A stretch of 64,000 nucleotides of DNA from an uncultured Coriobacteriales bacterium (GCA_934646835.1 CAKUES010000009.1:1-64000), one strand, 5' to 3'; positions 1 through 8,244 are shown, counted from the first letter of the stretch. The notes: generated by a model from the sequence alone, not told the origin. Translations and numbers: made by a program.

Positions 1-132
1 CATGCCGCCTTTTATGGCAGCGCGGAGATGGGGCGTTTCTGACTTAAATGTCGGCTGCGGATTATTGACCGCTTACGTGAGAAATGGATCGCGCGTGTTG
101 GATGTGCGATCCACCGGGAGAAGGAGGCGGTT

Positions 133-1209
133 ATGAGCCAGAGAACATCGTCATTCAAAAGGGTTTGGATTTGGCTGGTGGCGCTTCTGTGCGTGACAGC
201 CATGGCCTTCCTGGCCGCGCCCAACATGCAGAAAGCGCTTGCAGCGGACTATGAGCCCGTTACTGAAGGCTGGACTCAGAATAAGGACATGGAGCCGGTC
301 ACAGATAAATACGCTCATTTTCAAAGACTTGACGAGCATACGGTAAAGGTTTGGGGAGAGTTCGAGTGGAGCTCCGGTTTTGGCGGCGTCATGTGTCGTC
401 CCGATAGGCTCGAGATTTGGCGTCTTGATGATGTCAGCAACTTTGACACCGTTCGCATGCCGGTGTCTGTCGAGGTTGGCGACTGGGGGTCTGCAAAGAT
501 CGAGTTTACCGATGACAAGCTCATCCCTGGCAAGCAGGATTACAGGTACGGCATTGTGGGCCTCAAGGACGAGGATCACACCTTTGCTTGGGCAGCGTGG
601 TTCAACCCGGTCGGCGGCGTGACGTATTCCGCATACAACCTTCGTGCTACCAAAATCAACGACAACGAAGCCAGGGTTTATTTCAGTACTCCTGGCAAGT
701 TCATGAACAGGACGACCGCTACCATCTATGCGGGCAAGAAGAAGGTTAAGACCATCAGCCCCAAGGCGGATAAGGATTATAAGATCGTCGTCAAGGGCAA
801 GGGTCTCGGCAAGGCCAAGTTCAAGGTCGTCACCAAGCTTACCGATGACAGGACTGCGTTGCCGATGTCTAGTAAGAACGTGAAAGGCAAGGCCAATGTC
901 TGGAAGTCCTCTTCGAAGGCCTCTCTCAACGATTGCTTTGGCCTTACTGAGGGTGCCCGCGTCATGAAGGTCTACTACAAGGGCAACAAGATGTACGCGG
1001 ATGTCTGGTTCTTCAACAACTGGAAATTTACGAGCCACAAGCTCTCCGCAACAGTAACGGTTGACATCAACCACAAGGTCGTTGGCAAGAAGAAGGTCTC
1101 TATCGGCACCTTAGCTCCCAAGAGCTCCAAGTGGGTTAAGGGTGTGTACCTGACCAATAAGACCTACGATCTCGTTCACAACGATTATCGTGCGGTTAGC
1201 CCGGCTTAA
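133..1209 (+). CDS. secreted protein of unknown function
   Basis: Protein of 358 residues. A basic start (SFKR), a hydrophobic stretch at about 13-29 and an ALA-AD junction near residue 37 form a typical Sec signal peptide, so it is probably exported. The mature part is rich in beta-prone, Lys/Trp/Tyr-containing stretches and looks like two or more Ig-like or cell-wall-type beta domains, but I recognise no family. There is no LPXTG motif, membrane anchor or catalytic signature. The start is set by AAGGAGG at 121-127, five bases before the ATG. The gene stands alone and ends in a strong terminator at 1250-1281. Function unknown; surface or wall-associated role inferred only from export. Confidence 0.8.
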   Translation: MSQRTSSFKRVWIWLVALLCVTAMAFLAAPNMQKALAADYEPVTEGWTQNKDMEPVTDKYAHFQRLDEHTVKVWGEFEWSSGFGGVMCRPDRLEIWRLDDVSNFDTVRMPVSVEVGDWGSAKIEFTDDKLIPGKQDYRYGIVGLKDEDHTFAWAAWFNPVGGVTYSAYNLRATKINDNEARVYFSTPGKFMNRTTATIYAGKKKVKTISPKADKDYKIVVKGKGLGKAKFKVVTKLTDDRTALPMSSKNVKGKANVWKSSSKASLNDCFGLTEGARVMKVYYKGNKMYADVWFFNNWKFTSHKLSATVTVDINHKVVGKKKVSIGTLAPKSSKWVKGVYLTNKTYDLVHNDYRAVSPA

Positions 1210-1249
1210 AGAGAGGCAAGGGTCTTCTTGCTAGGGGAGTTCTCCCGGA

Positions 1250-1281
1250 GGACGGTGCGTGTAACGCGCACCGTCCTTTTT
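1250..1281 (+). terminator. intrinsic terminator
   Basis: Ten-base stem GGACGGTGCG (1250-1259) pairs with CGCACCGTCC (1267-1276), followed by five T residues. It closes the secreted-protein gene. Confidence 0.9.
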
Positions 1282-1320
1282 ATATGTACTCCGTTTGGGA
1301 TGGCAAGGCGCCAGCTTTCA

Positions 1321-1422
1321 GTAGCCAGTGTGTACCAGTGACAAAGTGACCAACATAGTGGACTTGATGATACCGAGGGCCCCTCTATGTTGGTCACTTT
1401 GTCACTGGTACACACTGGCTAC
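1321..1422. repeat. long perfect palindrome, class I copy A
   Basis: A 38-bp arm (1321-1358, starting GTAGCCAGTGTGTACCAG) is repeated as a perfect inverse at 1385-1422, around a 26-bp spacer. It sits in the 341-bp gap before the response regulator and could form a very long cruciform or RNA hairpin. No T tract follows, so it is not a standard terminator. A near-identical copy lies at 2219-2320. The rest of this gap (1423-1550) shows only a possible -10 element (TATATA, 1482-1487). Confidence 0.95.
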
Positions 1423-1550
1423 TTCTTATGTGCATCGCATGCCGCTTGTGGTTGGGTTGGGATTTTGGAACCTTCAATCTCTATATAGTGCCGTAAACTT
1501 TTGAGAAGGGACAAAATAGGGACAATGCGATGCGGATGGGGGAGCGCTCC

Positions 1551-2192
1551 ATGAGAATCGTGCTTGTAGAAGACCAGGTCATGCTCCGTGAACTGCTTGC
1601 GCTGTTTTTGGGCGTGCAGGAGGATATGGAAGTCGTCGAGGCGTTGGGGGATGCCAACCATGCTCTGGCCGCCGTCGAGGACAACGAGGCCGACCTCGTG
1701 CTGATGGATATCTGCACGGAAGGTGGCAGCAGCGGTCTTGCGGCTGCACATGACATCAAGGTCGCATACCCCGAGTGCCGCATCGTTCTCATGACGGGTA
1801 CGCCGGACATCACTCACATGCACCAGGCACAGGAGGCTGGTGTGGAGGGTTTTATCTACAAGGATGCGGAGCTTGCCGATCTCCTCACCACCCTGCGCTA
1901 CGCGCATAAAGGCTATACCGTGTTCCCATCGGAGGAGCGCGCCAAGGTGCGCGGCATGAGCTTCAACGATGACGAGGTGCGCCTGCTCCGCTTGATCTGC
2001 GACGGGTGCAGCCGCAAGCAGATCTCCGAGCAGCTTGGATTGAGTCAGGGCACCATCAAGCGCCGCGTAGGAGAGCTGCTTGCCAAGACCGGTCATGAGA
2101 ACGTCTTCAAGCTCGCCGTCACCGCCGTCGCTAAGGGCTACATCGATCCCGGCCTCAACCGCCGCGAAGGCTACGAGGACGAGCTGGAGTAG
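1551..2192 (+). CDS. orphan response regulator, NarL/LuxR-type
   Basis: Protein of 213 residues: receiver domain (about 1-120) then a LuxR-type helix-turn-helix (about 135-200). The receiver has acidic D8, phospho-acceptor D53 in VLMDI, T83 in MTGT and K104 in FIYKDA, so it should be phosphorylatable. The HTH region contains SRKQISEQLGLSQGTIKRRV. The start at 1551 is preferred because GGGGGAG lies 7-8 bases upstream; an in-frame ATG at 1530 would add seven residues but lacks a site. No histidine kinase is encoded nearby. The gene is flanked by two long class I palindromes in the same orientation. Targets are unknown. Confidence 0.88.
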   Translation: MRIVLVEDQVMLRELLALFLGVQEDMEVVEALGDANHALAAVEDNEADLVLMDICTEGGSSGLAAAHDIKVAYPECRIVLMTGTPDITHMHQAQEAGVEGFIYKDAELADLLTTLRYAHKGYTVFPSEERAKVRGMSFNDDEVRLLRLICDGCSRKQISEQLGLSQGTIKRRVGELLAKTGHENVFKLAVTAVAKGYIDPGLNRREGYEDELE

Positions 2193-2218
2193 GTGGCGTT
2201 GCAACAAAAGAAGAGCTA

Positions 2219-2320
2219 GTAGCCAATGTGTACCAGTGACAAAGTGACCAACATAGTGGACTCGATGATACCGAGGGCCCTTCTATGTTGGTCACTTTGT
2301 CACTGGTACACATTGGCTAC
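2219..2320. repeat. long perfect palindrome, class I copy B
   Basis: A 38-bp arm at 2219-2256 and its perfect inverse at 2283-2320 surround a 26-bp spacer. Compared with copy A at 1321-1422, one arm position differs (AGTGTG against AATGTG) and the opposite arm carries the matching change, so base pairing is preserved. The spacer differs at only two positions. Confidence 0.95.
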
Positions 2321-2350
2321 ATGGGCTATGGGATGCCTGTATTCCAACGC

Positions 2351-2383
2351 TGTCAACAAAACAGTCTGACGAAAGTGTTGACA
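2351..2383. repeat. solo arm of class II palindrome
   Basis: The 33 bases starting TGTCAACAAAACAGTCTGAC match, at about 27 of 33 positions by eye, the right arm of the long palindrome at 62060-62092, and also resemble 44681-44713. No partner arm is present here, so it looks like a half-element. Its ends (TGTCAACA and TGTTGACA) are themselves inverted. Confidence 0.7.
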
Positions 2384-2452
2384 TCTCTTTACCATGTCCA
2401 TGGTCAATCAGAAAAAAGATACGCCCGGGAGCGTGTTTTTATAAAAAGGGGG

Positions 2453-2481
2453 TTCACAAACGGGTTCGAAGTCTGTATTCT
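2453..2481 (+). promoter_or_regulatory. promoter of the ribosomal supercluster
   Basis: TTCACA (2453-2458), a 17-base spacer and TATTCT (2476-2481) form a good sigma-70-like promoter. Transcription would start near 2488, leaving an untranslated leader of about 180 bases before rplC that could hold an autoregulatory structure. A second TTGACA at 2378-2383 has no good -10 partner. Confidence 0.7.
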
Positions 2482-2668
2482 AGACGGGCTGCGCCTTCGC
2501 GGGCGTAGTGTGTCGTGTGCCCAGAAGCCTCTCACGCCAAATGGGCATACGGCGAATGTAAACAGCGCCCCAGAGCATGCACTGTGCAAAGGGGAGAGCT
2601 AAAGGCTGCGATCCACTACACGAAGCAAACTGCTTCCTCTGCACGATCGCCTGACAGTTAGGTTGAAA

Positions 2669-3289
2669 ATGGTCAACACTATTCTTGGCCGCAAGCTGGG
2701 TATGACCCAGGTCTGGGGAGAGGATGACAACATCGTCCCCGTGACCGTCATCCAGGCTGGCCCCTGCGTTATCTCGCAGGTCAAGACCACCGAGACCGAC
2801 GGCTATGAGGCCGTTCAGATCGGTTTCGGTGACATCAAGGAGCGCAAGGTCAACAAGCCCATGAAGGGCCACTTCGAGAAGGCCGGCGTTGCTCCCATGC
2901 GCTATCTGCGCGAGGTCCGCGTTGAGGATGCTTCCCAGCACTCCTGCGGCGAGACCATCACCGTCGAGGCATTCGCTGATACTGCCAAGGTTGACGTCAT
3001 CGGCGTCTCCAAGGGCAAGGGCTTCGCCGGCGTTATCAAGCGTCATCACTTTGCTGGCGGTCCCGGCGGCCACGGTTCTCACTTCCACCGTGCACCCGGT
3101 TCCATCGGTATGTGCGCTTACCCCTCCCGTGTTCTGAAGGGTATGCGTATGGCTGGTCACATGGGCTGCGATCGCGTCACTGTCAAGAACCTTGCAGTTG
3201 TCCGCGTCGACGCCGACCAGAACCTCATTCTCGTTAAGGGTGCCGTGCCTGGTGGCAAGGGTGCTCTCGTCCAGGTTCGTATGGCCTAA
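2669..3289 (+). CDS. rplC: 50S ribosomal protein L3
   Basis: 206 residues beginning MVNTILGRKLGMTQ. It carries the L3 hallmark GGPGGHGSHFHRAPGSIG, the long loop that reaches toward the peptidyl-transferase centre. L3 starts 50S assembly by binding 23S rRNA. The ATG at 2669 is preferred over an in-frame TTG two codons earlier because it restores the family N-terminus; the ribosome site is weak (TTAGG). It is the first gene of the cluster, directly behind the promoter at 2453, whereas in many bacteria rpsJ (S10) precedes it. Confidence 0.98.
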   Translation: MVNTILGRKLGMTQVWGEDDNIVPVTVIQAGPCVISQVKTTETDGYEAVQIGFGDIKERKVNKPMKGHFEKAGVAPMRYLREVRVEDASQHSCGETITVEAFADTAKVDVIGVSKGKGFAGVIKRHHFAGGPGGHGSHFHRAPGSIGMCAYPSRVLKGMRMAGHMGCDRVTVKNLAVVRVDADQNLILVKGAVPGGKGALVQVRMA

Positions 3290-3303
3290 GGGAGGAGATA
3301 AAG

Positions 3304-3927
3304 ATGGCAGATATCAAGATCATCGATCCCGCAGGCAAGGACGTCGAGACTGTTGCAGCTAACGATGTGATTTTCGGCATCGAGCCCAACATTTACGTCA
3401 TGCACGAGGTCGTCAAGTCCCAGCTCGCAGCTCTGCGTCAGGGCACTGCAAACACCAAGACCCGTGGTCAGGTCAGCGGCGGTGGCCGCAAGCCCTTCCG
3501 TCAGAAGGGCACCGGTAACGCTCGTCAGGGTACGATCCGCGCTCCCCACTACACCGGTGGCGGCGTTGTGTTTGGCCCCCACACCCGTTCCTACGCTTAC
3601 CGCGTGAACAACAAGGTCGTCAAGCTGGCTATGCGCTCCGCGCTGTCCGCCAAGCTTGCTGACGGCGAGCTGACCATCGTCAACGACTTTGGCTTCGAGA
3701 AGCCCTCCACCAAGGCTGCTAAGGCTGTCCTGGATACCCTGGGCATCAAGGGCCGCACCACCGTCGTTGTCGACGACGACGACTTCGAGTCCTTCCTGTC
3801 CTTCCGCAACCTTGAGAACGTCCTGATCATCGGCGCAACCGAGTCCAACACCTACGATCTGCTGGACAACGCCAACCTGGTTATGACCAAGGCTGCATTC
3901 GACTATCTCGAGGAGGTGCTCGCATAA
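3304..3927 (+). CDS. rplD: 50S ribosomal protein L4
   Basis: 207 residues, the normal L4 length. The extended internal loop is visible as GGGRKPFRQKGTGNARQG, which lines the nascent-peptide exit tunnel. In several bacteria L4 also represses its own operon; whether that holds here is not shown by the sequence, but the 180-base leader before rplC would be the place. GGGAGGAG precedes the ATG. Its stop overlaps the next start by one base (TAATG), so translation is probably coupled to rplW. Confidence 0.98.
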   Translation: MADIKIIDPAGKDVETVAANDVIFGIEPNIYVMHEVVKSQLAALRQGTANTKTRGQVSGGGRKPFRQKGTGNARQGTIRAPHYTGGGVVFGPHTRSYAYRVNNKVVKLAMRSALSAKLADGELTIVNDFGFEKPSTKAAKAVLDTLGIKGRTTVVVDDDDFESFLSFRNLENVLIIGATESNTYDLLDNANLVMTKAAFDYLEEVLA

Positions 3928-4214
3928 TGAACGCACGTGACATCATCATCCGTCCGATCATCTCTGAGCGCTCTTTCGACATGCAGGAGCTCAACCGCTA
4001 CACCTTCGAGGTTGCCAAGGCAGCTTCCAAGATCGAGATTGCAGCTGCAATCGAGGAGATCTTCAACGTGAAGGTCGTTAAGGTTAACACCTCCAACGTC
4101 AAGTCCAAGCCCAAGCGCGTCCGCCAGGTCCCTGGCTACACCCGCACTTGGAAGAAGGCCATCGTCACTGTGGCCGAGGGTGAGAGCATCGAGATCTTCG
4201 GAAACCAGGCTTAA
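3927..4214 (+). CDS. rplW: 50S ribosomal protein L23
   Basis: 95 residues with the L23 pattern RDIIIRPIISERS at the start and KVNTSNVKSKPKR in the middle. L23 sits at the exit of the tunnel and docks trigger factor and SRP. It overlaps rplD by one base. Unusually for this tight operon it is followed by a 175-base gap with two strong hairpins before rplB. Confidence 0.97.
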   Translation: MNARDIIIRPIISERSFDMQELNRYTFEVAKAASKIEIAAAIEEIFNVKVVKVNTSNVKSKPKRVRQVPGYTRTWKKAIVTVAEGESIEIFGNQA

Positions 4215-4239
4215 GTCAAAGCCCGGTAGTCTAGTTACC

Positions 4240-4303
4240 AACCCCCGCGGTGCAGCGGGGGTTCAACTGGCTCCGTCTCCACAATAAGGAGACACTCGGA
4301 GCC
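4240..4303 (+). promoter_or_regulatory. two hairpins between rplW and rplB
   Basis: The first hairpin pairs AACCCCCGC (4240-4248) with GCGGGGGTT (4255-4263). The second pairs GGCTCC (4269-4274) with GGAGCC (4298-4303) and TCTCC (4276-4280) with GGAGA (4288-4292). Neither is followed by a T run, so an RNA processing, stability or protein-binding site is more likely than termination. The rest of the gap up to 4380 is also GC-rich. Confidence 0.6.
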
Positions 4304-4389
4304 GTGGTAGTCCGGGGTCAGGGCCGCCGGAGGTTGCACCAGCCTCCAATCCCAGGCGGTATGCTGGCAAACGGACGAAAGGAGAAACA

Positions 4390-5220
4390 ATGGGAGTCAA
4401 GAAGTACAAGCCGACTTCTCCCGGTCGTCGTCATCAGACTGTCTCTGACTTTGCAGAGATCACGACCAACAAGCCTGAGAAGTCTTTGCTGGAGGCACTG
4501 CCCAAGAAGGCAGGCCGCAACGCACACGGTCACATCACTGTTCGCCACCAGGGCGGCGGTCACAAGCGCAAGTATCGCAAGATCGACTTCAAGCGCACCA
4601 AGGACGGCGTGCCCGCCAAGGTCGCTACCATCGAGTACGATCCCAACCGCTCTGCTCGTATCGCCCTGCTGCACTACGTCGATGGTGCCAAGGCATACAT
4701 CCTTCACCCCAAGGGCCTGAAGGTCGGCGATATGGTCGAGTCCGGTCCCGACGCTGACATCAAGCCCGGCAACGCACTGCCGCTGGCCAACATCCCCGTC
4801 GGTACCCTGATTCACGCAGTCGAGTTCCAGCCTGGCAAGGGCGCTGCAATGGCCCGCTCCGCTGGTACCAGCATTCAGCTGATGGGCAAGGAGGGTAACT
4901 ACGCCATCCTCCGCATGCCTTCCTCTGAGATGCGCCGCGTGCTCCTCACCTGCCGCGCAACTGTTGGCGAGGTCGGCAACGCCGAGCATGCTAACATCAC
5001 CATCGGCAAGGCAGGCCGTAAGCGCTGGATGGGCGTTCGCCCGACCGTCCGCGGTACTGTTATGAACCCTGTTGACCACCCGCACGGTGGTGGCGAGGGC
5101 AAGAACAAGTCCTCGGGTCGTCATCCTGTTACCCCGTGGGGTGTCCCGACCAAGGGTCATCGTACTCGTAACACCAAGAAGTACAGCCAGCGCCTGATCA
5201 TCCGCCGCCGCAAGAAGTAA
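4390..5220 (+). CDS. rplB: 50S ribosomal protein L2
   Basis: 276 residues, full length. The RNA-binding core is followed by the C-terminal signature MNPVDHPHGGGEGK, which holds the histidine implicated in peptidyl-transferase activity. L2 bridges the subunits at the 23S core. Start ATG follows GAAAGGAGAA. It is separated from rplW by a structured 175-base leader that may tune expression of the downstream genes. Confidence 0.98.
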   Translation: MGVKKYKPTSPGRRHQTVSDFAEITTNKPEKSLLEALPKKAGRNAHGHITVRHQGGGHKRKYRKIDFKRTKDGVPAKVATIEYDPNRSARIALLHYVDGAKAYILHPKGLKVGDMVESGPDADIKPGNALPLANIPVGTLIHAVEFQPGKGAAMARSAGTSIQLMGKEGNYAILRMPSSEMRRVLLTCRATVGEVGNAEHANITIGKAGRKRWMGVRPTVRGTVMNPVDHPHGGGEGKNKSSGRHPVTPWGVPTKGHRTRNTKKYSQRLIIRRRKK

Positions 5221-5238
5221 TCGAAGGAGGAAACACAC

Positions 5239-5499
5239 ATGAGCCGTAGTCTCAAGAAGGGCCCCTTCGTGGAGCCCCGCCTCCTCGAGCGCATCACCAA
5301 GATGAACGAGGCAGGCGAGAAGAACGTCATCAAGACCTGGAGCCGTTCTTCCACGATCTTCCCCGAGATGGTTGGTCACACCATCGCAGTTCATGACGGC
5401 CGCCGTCATGTCCCCGTTTATGTCACTGAGTCCATGGTCGGTCACAAGCTGGGCGAGTTCGCTCCCAGCCGTACCTTCAAGGGCCACAAGGTTAAGTAG
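5239..5499 (+). CDS. rpsS: 30S ribosomal protein S19
   Basis: 86 residues starting MSRSLKKGPFVE and containing FKGHK near the end, both diagnostic for S19. It works with S13 in the 30S head near the A-site tRNA. GAAGGAGG lies ahead of the start. It belongs to the continuous rplB-rpsS-rplV-rpsC block with gaps under 20 bases. Confidence 0.98.
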   Translation: MSRSLKKGPFVEPRLLERITKMNEAGEKNVIKTWSRSSTIFPEMVGHTIAVHDGRRHVPVYVTESMVGHKLGEFAPSRTFKGHKVK

Positions 5500-5513
5500 G
5501 AGAGGAGAGCACA

Positions 5514-5852
5514 ATGGAAGCAAAGGCAACTGCCAAGTACGTGCGCGTCTCTCCCCGCAAGGCTCGCATCGTCATCGACCAGGTTCGCGGTAAGGACGTC
5601 ATCGCTGCCCAGGAGATCCTCGCGTTCAACGAGCGCGCAATCTCCGAGGTTGTCGCAAAGGTCGTCAACTCCGCTGCCGCCAACGCTCAGGACCGCTTCG
5701 GTCTGCGTCCCGAGAGCCTCGTTATCAAGGCTGCTTACGTGGACGAGGGCCCCACTATGAAGCGTTTCCGCCCGCGCGCTAAGGGTGCTGCAAGCAAGAT
5801 CCGCAAGCGCACGAGCCACATCACTGTCATCGTCGCACCGAAGGAGGCGTAA
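5514..5852 (+). CDS. rplV: 50S ribosomal protein L22
   Basis: 112 residues. It begins MEAKATAKYVRVSPRKAR, the classical L22 opening, and has the tunnel-lining beta-hairpin region (MKRFRPRAKGAASKIRKRTS). Changes in that loop are known to cause macrolide resistance in other bacteria; none can be judged here. It ends two bases before rpsC, so translation is coupled. Confidence 0.98.
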   Translation: MEAKATAKYVRVSPRKARIVIDQVRGKDVIAAQEILAFNERAISEVVAKVVNSAAANAQDRFGLRPESLVIKAAYVDEGPTMKRFRPRAKGAASKIRKRTSHITVIVAPKEA

Positions 5853-5854
5853 GG

Positions 5855-6559
5855 ATGGGCCAGAAAGTTCTGCCTACCGGTTTCCGCCTCGGTATCACCG
5901 AGAGCTGGCGCAGCCGTTGGTACGCTGGCAAGGATTACGCAGCTACCCTGCAAAACGATATCGAGCTGCGCAAGTTTGTTGAGAAGAAGCTGGCCGGTGC
6001 CGCACTCTCCAAGTGCGAGATCGAGCGCGCTGGCGACAAGGTCAAGGTCATCCTGACCACCGCCCGCCCCGGCATCGTCATCGGCAAGAAGGGCGCCGAG
6101 GTCGACGCTCTGCGCAAGGAGCTCGAGGCTATCGCTGGCGGCAAGGTCGCCGTCGAGGTCGTCGAGGTCAAGCGCCCCGAGCTGGACGCTCGCCTGATCG
6201 CCCAGTCCATCGCTGATCAGCTGGAGGGCCGCGTTGCCTTCCGTCGTGCAATGCGCAAGGCTGTCCAGTCCGCCCGTAAGTCCGGCGCCAAGGGTATCCG
6301 TATCCAGTGCACCGGTCGTCTGGGTGGCTCCGAGATGAGCCGCCGCGAGTGGTACCGCGAGGGCCGTGTGCCCCTGCACACCCTGCGTGCTCAGATCGAT
6401 TACGGCACTGCTACCGCACACACCACCATGGGCTCTTGCGGCATCAAGGTGTGGGTCTACTACGGTGAGGTTCTGCCTGGTCAGAAGCCTGCTAACCCCG
6501 CACTCGAGGGTGTCTCCAACCAGCGCCGTGGCCGTGGTCGTCGCGAGGGGAGGAACTAA
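5855..6559 (+). CDS. rpsC: 30S ribosomal protein S3
   Basis: 234 residues. The KH RNA-binding domain is seen as RPGIVIGKKGAEVD (about 69-82) and the C-terminal domain as GRLGGSEMSRREWYREG. S3 lines the mRNA entry channel and takes part in helicase activity of the 30S subunit. The C-terminus ends in a basic tail (RRGRGRREGRN). GGAGGCGTAAGG lies upstream and overlaps the end of rplV. Confidence 0.98.
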   Translation: MGQKVLPTGFRLGITESWRSRWYAGKDYAATLQNDIELRKFVEKKLAGAALSKCEIERAGDKVKVILTTARPGIVIGKKGAEVDALRKELEAIAGGKVAVEVVEVKRPELDARLIAQSIADQLEGRVAFRRAMRKAVQSARKSGAKGIRIQCTGRLGGSEMSRREWYREGRVPLHTLRAQIDYGTATAHTTMGSCGIKVWVYYGEVLPGQKPANPALEGVSNQRRGRGRREGRN

Positions 6560-6562
6560 ACT

Positions 6563-6988
<426 letters not shown>

Positions 6989-6991
6989 AGA

Positions 6992-7186
6992 ATGAAGGCT
7001 GCCGAACTGCGTGAGCTCAGCACTGCTGACCTGAACGTCAAGCTGGAGGAGGCTCGTTCCGAGCTCTTCAACCTCCGCTTCCAGATGGCAACTAGCCAGC
7101 TGGACAACACGGCTCGTGTTAAGACCGTGAAGAAGGATATTGCCCGTATTCTCACCGAGCTGCGCGCTCGTGAGATCAACGCTTAA
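6992..7186 (+). CDS. rpmC: 50S ribosomal protein L29
   Basis: 64 residues, mostly helical, with ELRELSTADLNVKLEEARSE and FNLRFQ typical of L29. L29 sits beside L23 at the tunnel exit and forms part of the signal recognition particle docking surface. Part of the rplP-rpmC-rpsQ run. Confidence 0.97.
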   Translation: MKAAELRELSTADLNVKLEEARSELFNLRFQMATSQLDNTARVKTVKKDIARILTELRAREINA

Positions 7187-7201
7187 AGTTAGGAGTACAC
7201 G

Positions 7202-7462
7202 ATGAGCGAAGAGCGCGGTCGTCGTAAGGTCCGCCAGGGCGTTGTCGTCTCTGCGGTCAATGACAAAACCATCGTCGTGCAGGTCAAGGAGCGCAAGCCC
7301 CATCGCGTCTACAAGAAGATGATGACCACGACTAAGAAGTTCCACGCCCATGACGAGGAGAATCTGGCTGGTGTTGGCGATACCGTCCGCATCCAGGAGA
7401 CTCGCCCTCTGTCTAAGATGAAGCGCTGGCGCCTGATTGAGATCGTCGAGAAGGCCAAGTAA
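7202..7462 (+). CDS. rpsQ: 30S ribosomal protein S17
   Basis: 86 residues with an OB fold; RKVRQGVVVSAVNDKTIVV and the loop KRHxHD-like KKFHAHDE are diagnostic. S17 is an early 16S rRNA binder of the 30S body. AGGAG precedes the ATG. Confidence 0.97.
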   Translation: MSEERGRRKVRQGVVVSAVNDKTIVVQVKERKPHRVYKKMMTTTKKFHAHDEENLAGVGDTVRIQETRPLSKMKRWRLIEIVEKAK

Positions 7463-7489
7463 ACCCTGTAACCAGAAAGGAATGTATCG

Positions 7490-7858
7490 ATGATTCAGAT
7501 GCAAAGCATGCTGGCCGTCGCCGACAACTCTGGTGCTCGCAAGGTTCAGTGCATCAAGGTTCTGGGTGGCTCCAAGCGCCGCTACGCCGGTCTCGGCGAC
7601 ACTATTGTCTGCAGCGTCAAGGAAGCCGCACCCAACGGCCAGGTCAAGAAGGGCGATGTCGTTCGTTGCGTCATCGTCCGCGTTAAGAAGGAAGTCCGCC
7701 GCAAGGACGGTTCCTACATCAAGTTCGATCAGAACGCTGCCGTTCTGATCAACACCGACGGTTCTCCCCGCGGCACCCGTATCTTCGGGCCTGTTGCTCG
7801 CGAGCTCCGCGACAAGAAGTTCATGAAGATCGTCTCCCTCGCTCCCGAGACGCTGTAA
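7490..7858 (+). CDS. rplN: 50S ribosomal protein L14
   Basis: 122 residues beginning MIQMQSMLAVADNSGAR, with the L14 signature GDVVRCVIVRVKKEVRR and GTRIFGPVARELR. L14 forms part of the inter-subunit bridge and is the docking site of silencing factor RsfS. AGAAAGGA lies ahead of the start. Confidence 0.98.
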   Translation: MIQMQSMLAVADNSGARKVQCIKVLGGSKRRYAGLGDTIVCSVKEAAPNGQVKKGDVVRCVIVRVKKEVRRKDGSYIKFDQNAAVLINTDGSPRGTRIFGPVARELRDKKFMKIVSLAPETL

Positions 7859-7872
7859 GGAGGCTGGAAGAG

Positions 7873-8187
7873 ATGTCTATGAATATCAAGACTGGTGACA
7901 AGGTCAAGGTTTTTGCCGGCAAGGACAAGGGCACTGAGGCCGAGGTCATCGCAGCCTTCCCCAAGGAGGGCAAGGTCAAGGTCGAGGGTGTCGCTATGGT
8001 CAAGAAGCACCGCAAGCCCACCCAGGCTAACCCCACCGGCGGCATCGACCAGTTCGAGGCAAAGATCGACGTTTCCAACGTCATGCTCATCTGCCCCAGC
8101 TGCGGTGTTGCAACCCGCGTCTCTGTTGACCGTACCTCCGGCAAGAAGGTCCGCGTCTGCAAGAAGTGCGGCAAGGCTATCGACTAA
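7873..8187 (+). CDS. rplX: 50S ribosomal protein L24
   Basis: 104 residues with the KOW motif (NIKTGDKVKVFAGKDKG) followed by a zinc ribbon (CPSCG and CKKCG), i.e. the zinc-binding form of L24. L24 is one of the two 50S assembly initiators. A second possible start two codons downstream (MNIKTG) matches the family equally well. It is followed by a 136-base gap that holds a possible internal promoter and a strong hairpin. Confidence 0.97.
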   Translation: MSMNIKTGDKVKVFAGKDKGTEAEVIAAFPKEGKVKVEGVAMVKKHRKPTQANPTGGIDQFEAKIDVSNVMLICPSCGVATRVSVDRTSGKKVRVCKKCGKAID

Positions 8188-8208
8188 TCAGTCGTAAACG
8201 TCTATAAT
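8180..8208 (+). promoter_or_regulatory. possible internal promoter before rplE
   Basis: TCGACT (8180-8185), a 17-base spacer and a perfect TATAAT (8203-8208) lie at the end of rplX. It could give extra transcription of the rplE-onward genes. The weak -35 makes this tentative. Confidence 0.4.
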
Positions 8209-8212
8209 TCTG

Positions 8213-8244
8213 GATTCGCGTGCTGCTTTTGCAGTGCGCGAATC
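8213..8244 (+). promoter_or_regulatory. hairpin in the rplX-rplE gap
   Basis: GATTCGCG (8213-8220) pairs with CGCGAATC (8237-8244), and inner CTGC (8223-8226) pairs with GCAG (8231-8234) across a TTTT loop. No T run follows. It would sit in the 5' leader of a transcript started at the 8203 box. Confidence 0.55.

Noticed and set aside
1..132. promoter or gene before the secreted protein
   Set aside because: TTGACC near 66-71 has no -10 partner at the right distance; a small GGATCGC/GCGATCC hairpin is present but its role cannot be judged.
2285..2602. 105-codon reading frame upstream of rplC
   Set aside because: Begins inside a class I palindrome arm and crosses the solo arm and the rplC promoter; no family similarity.
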